Below are positions 5,800 through 6,140 of a DNA stretch of 6,140 nucleotides, one piece after another (the stretch's first letter is position 1; each line of letters starts with the position of its first letter). Under the pieces are notes generated by a model. That model searched no databases. It saw only the letters and a program-made list of their open reading frames with translations, and was not told the DNA's origin. The position numbers and the translations under genes are program-made. Location of the stretch: positions 1 to 6,140 of the forward strand of contig CALJAE010000092.1 of the NCBI GenBank assembly GCA_938028175.1. Direction: 5' to 3'. This stretch comes from an uncultured Acidimicrobiales bacterium. GTDB taxonomy: Bacteria > Actinomycetota > Acidimicrobiia > Acidimicrobiales > SZUA-35.

Positions 5800-6140
5800 G
5801 TTGGGATTCAATAGCCGAAATGGCAAAGAACGTAGCCAGTGGTTCGACCACGGCTGCGCAATATTGTGACAAAGCCCTAGCTCAAATAGAGAGCGAAGAC
5901 AAAGATATCAATGCCTTCAATCTGGTTGTAGCTGACAAGGCGAGAGAAGCTGCAGCCGAAGTTGACCGCAAAGTTGCTGCTGGTGAAACGGTTGGAGCAC
6001 TAGCCGGTGTGCCGGTCGGTGTTAAAGATGTCTTGTGTACCGAAGGTATAGCAACGACTTGTTCTTCAAAGATGTTAGAAGGCTGGGTTCCGCCGTATAA
6101 CGCAACAGTTGTTGAGAAGTTGATCGCCGAAGACGCTGTA
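5796..6140 (+). CDS. gatA: Asp/Glu-tRNA(Asn/Gln) amidotransferase subunit GatA, N-terminal 115 residues (3' end outside window)
   Basis: GatA is the glutaminase of GatCAB: an amidase-signature enzyme that frees ammonia from glutamine (or asparagine) and channels it to GatB for amidation of misacylated tRNA. Only the first 115 codons are present; the frame is still open at the window edge. The fragment has the N-terminal helices (SWDSIAEMAKNVASG) and then the amidase-signature opening LAGVPVGVKDVLCTEG, with K77 as the lysine of the Ser-cisSer-Lys catalytic triad. TTCSSKMLEGWVPPYNATVVEKL (87-109) follows and is nearly diagnostic for GatA. The two catalytic serines lie downstream, beyond the window. 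The start is ATG, overlapping the gatC stop, with a well-spaced ribosome site. Co-transcribed with gatC; gatB is not in view. Confidence 0.96.
   Translation, partial: MSWDSIAEMAKNVASGSTTAAQYCDKALAQIESEDKDINAFNLVVADKAREAAAEVDRKVAAGETVGALAGVPVGVKDVLCTEGIATTCSSKMLEGWVPPYNATVVEKLIAEDAV

Overview
This window holds six complete protein genes and parts of two more, packed at typical bacterial density. There are no RNA genes, mobile elements or CRISPR arrays. Base composition is moderate, by eye a little under half GC. The gene set is a bacterial tRNA-modification and amidotransferase neighbourhood with a four-PASTA Ser/Thr kinase, which points to a moderate-GC actinobacterium. Acidimicrobiia or a similar aquatic lineage is my best guess. 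That guess rests on remembered resemblance of the MnmA core and the 291-residue membrane protein to that group, not on a search. Two GTG starts have no Shine-Dalgarno sequence but carry a TAnnnT hexamer 6-7 nt upstream, which also fits the leaderless transcription common in Actinomycetota.

Left block (1-1496, + strand): the C-terminal half of mnmA (U34 2-thiolation) is followed after 9 nt by a full-length Sua5-type threonylcarbamoyl-AMP synthase (first step of t6A37). Both modify the anticodon loop and are probably co-transcribed. Middle block (1500-2988, - strand): two membrane-associated proteins of unknown function, probably one operon read from 2988 down to 1500. One is a single-pass protein with a four-cysteine outer domain; the other is a multi-pass protein with a soluble tail. 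They are divergent from the kinase gene (to 4951, + strand), which encodes kinase domain, one membrane span and four PASTA repeats. Right block: an SCP2-like sterol-carrier-domain gene (4995-5417, - strand) is divergent from gatC and gatA (5488 to the window end, + strand), which overlap by 4 nt and encode GatCAB subunits for making Gln-tRNA(Gln) and/or Asn-tRNA(Asn).

The most unusual point is the kinase start. The conserved N-terminal residues of the kinase fold (GGRYELLTLVGSG) are encoded in an open frame reaching back to a stop at 3011, yet that stretch has no ATG, GTG or TTG before the TTG at 3095, which lies inside the motif. Either a rare start codon is used (ATC at 3023 sits 6 nt after a TAnnnT hexamer) or there is a mutation or sequence error. 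The other points of interest are the two unassigned membrane proteins beside the kinase, and the absence of ligA between mnmA and gatC, where many actinobacteria have it. I see no evidence of a defence system or mobile element. Apart from the two unassigned proteins this is mostly core genome.
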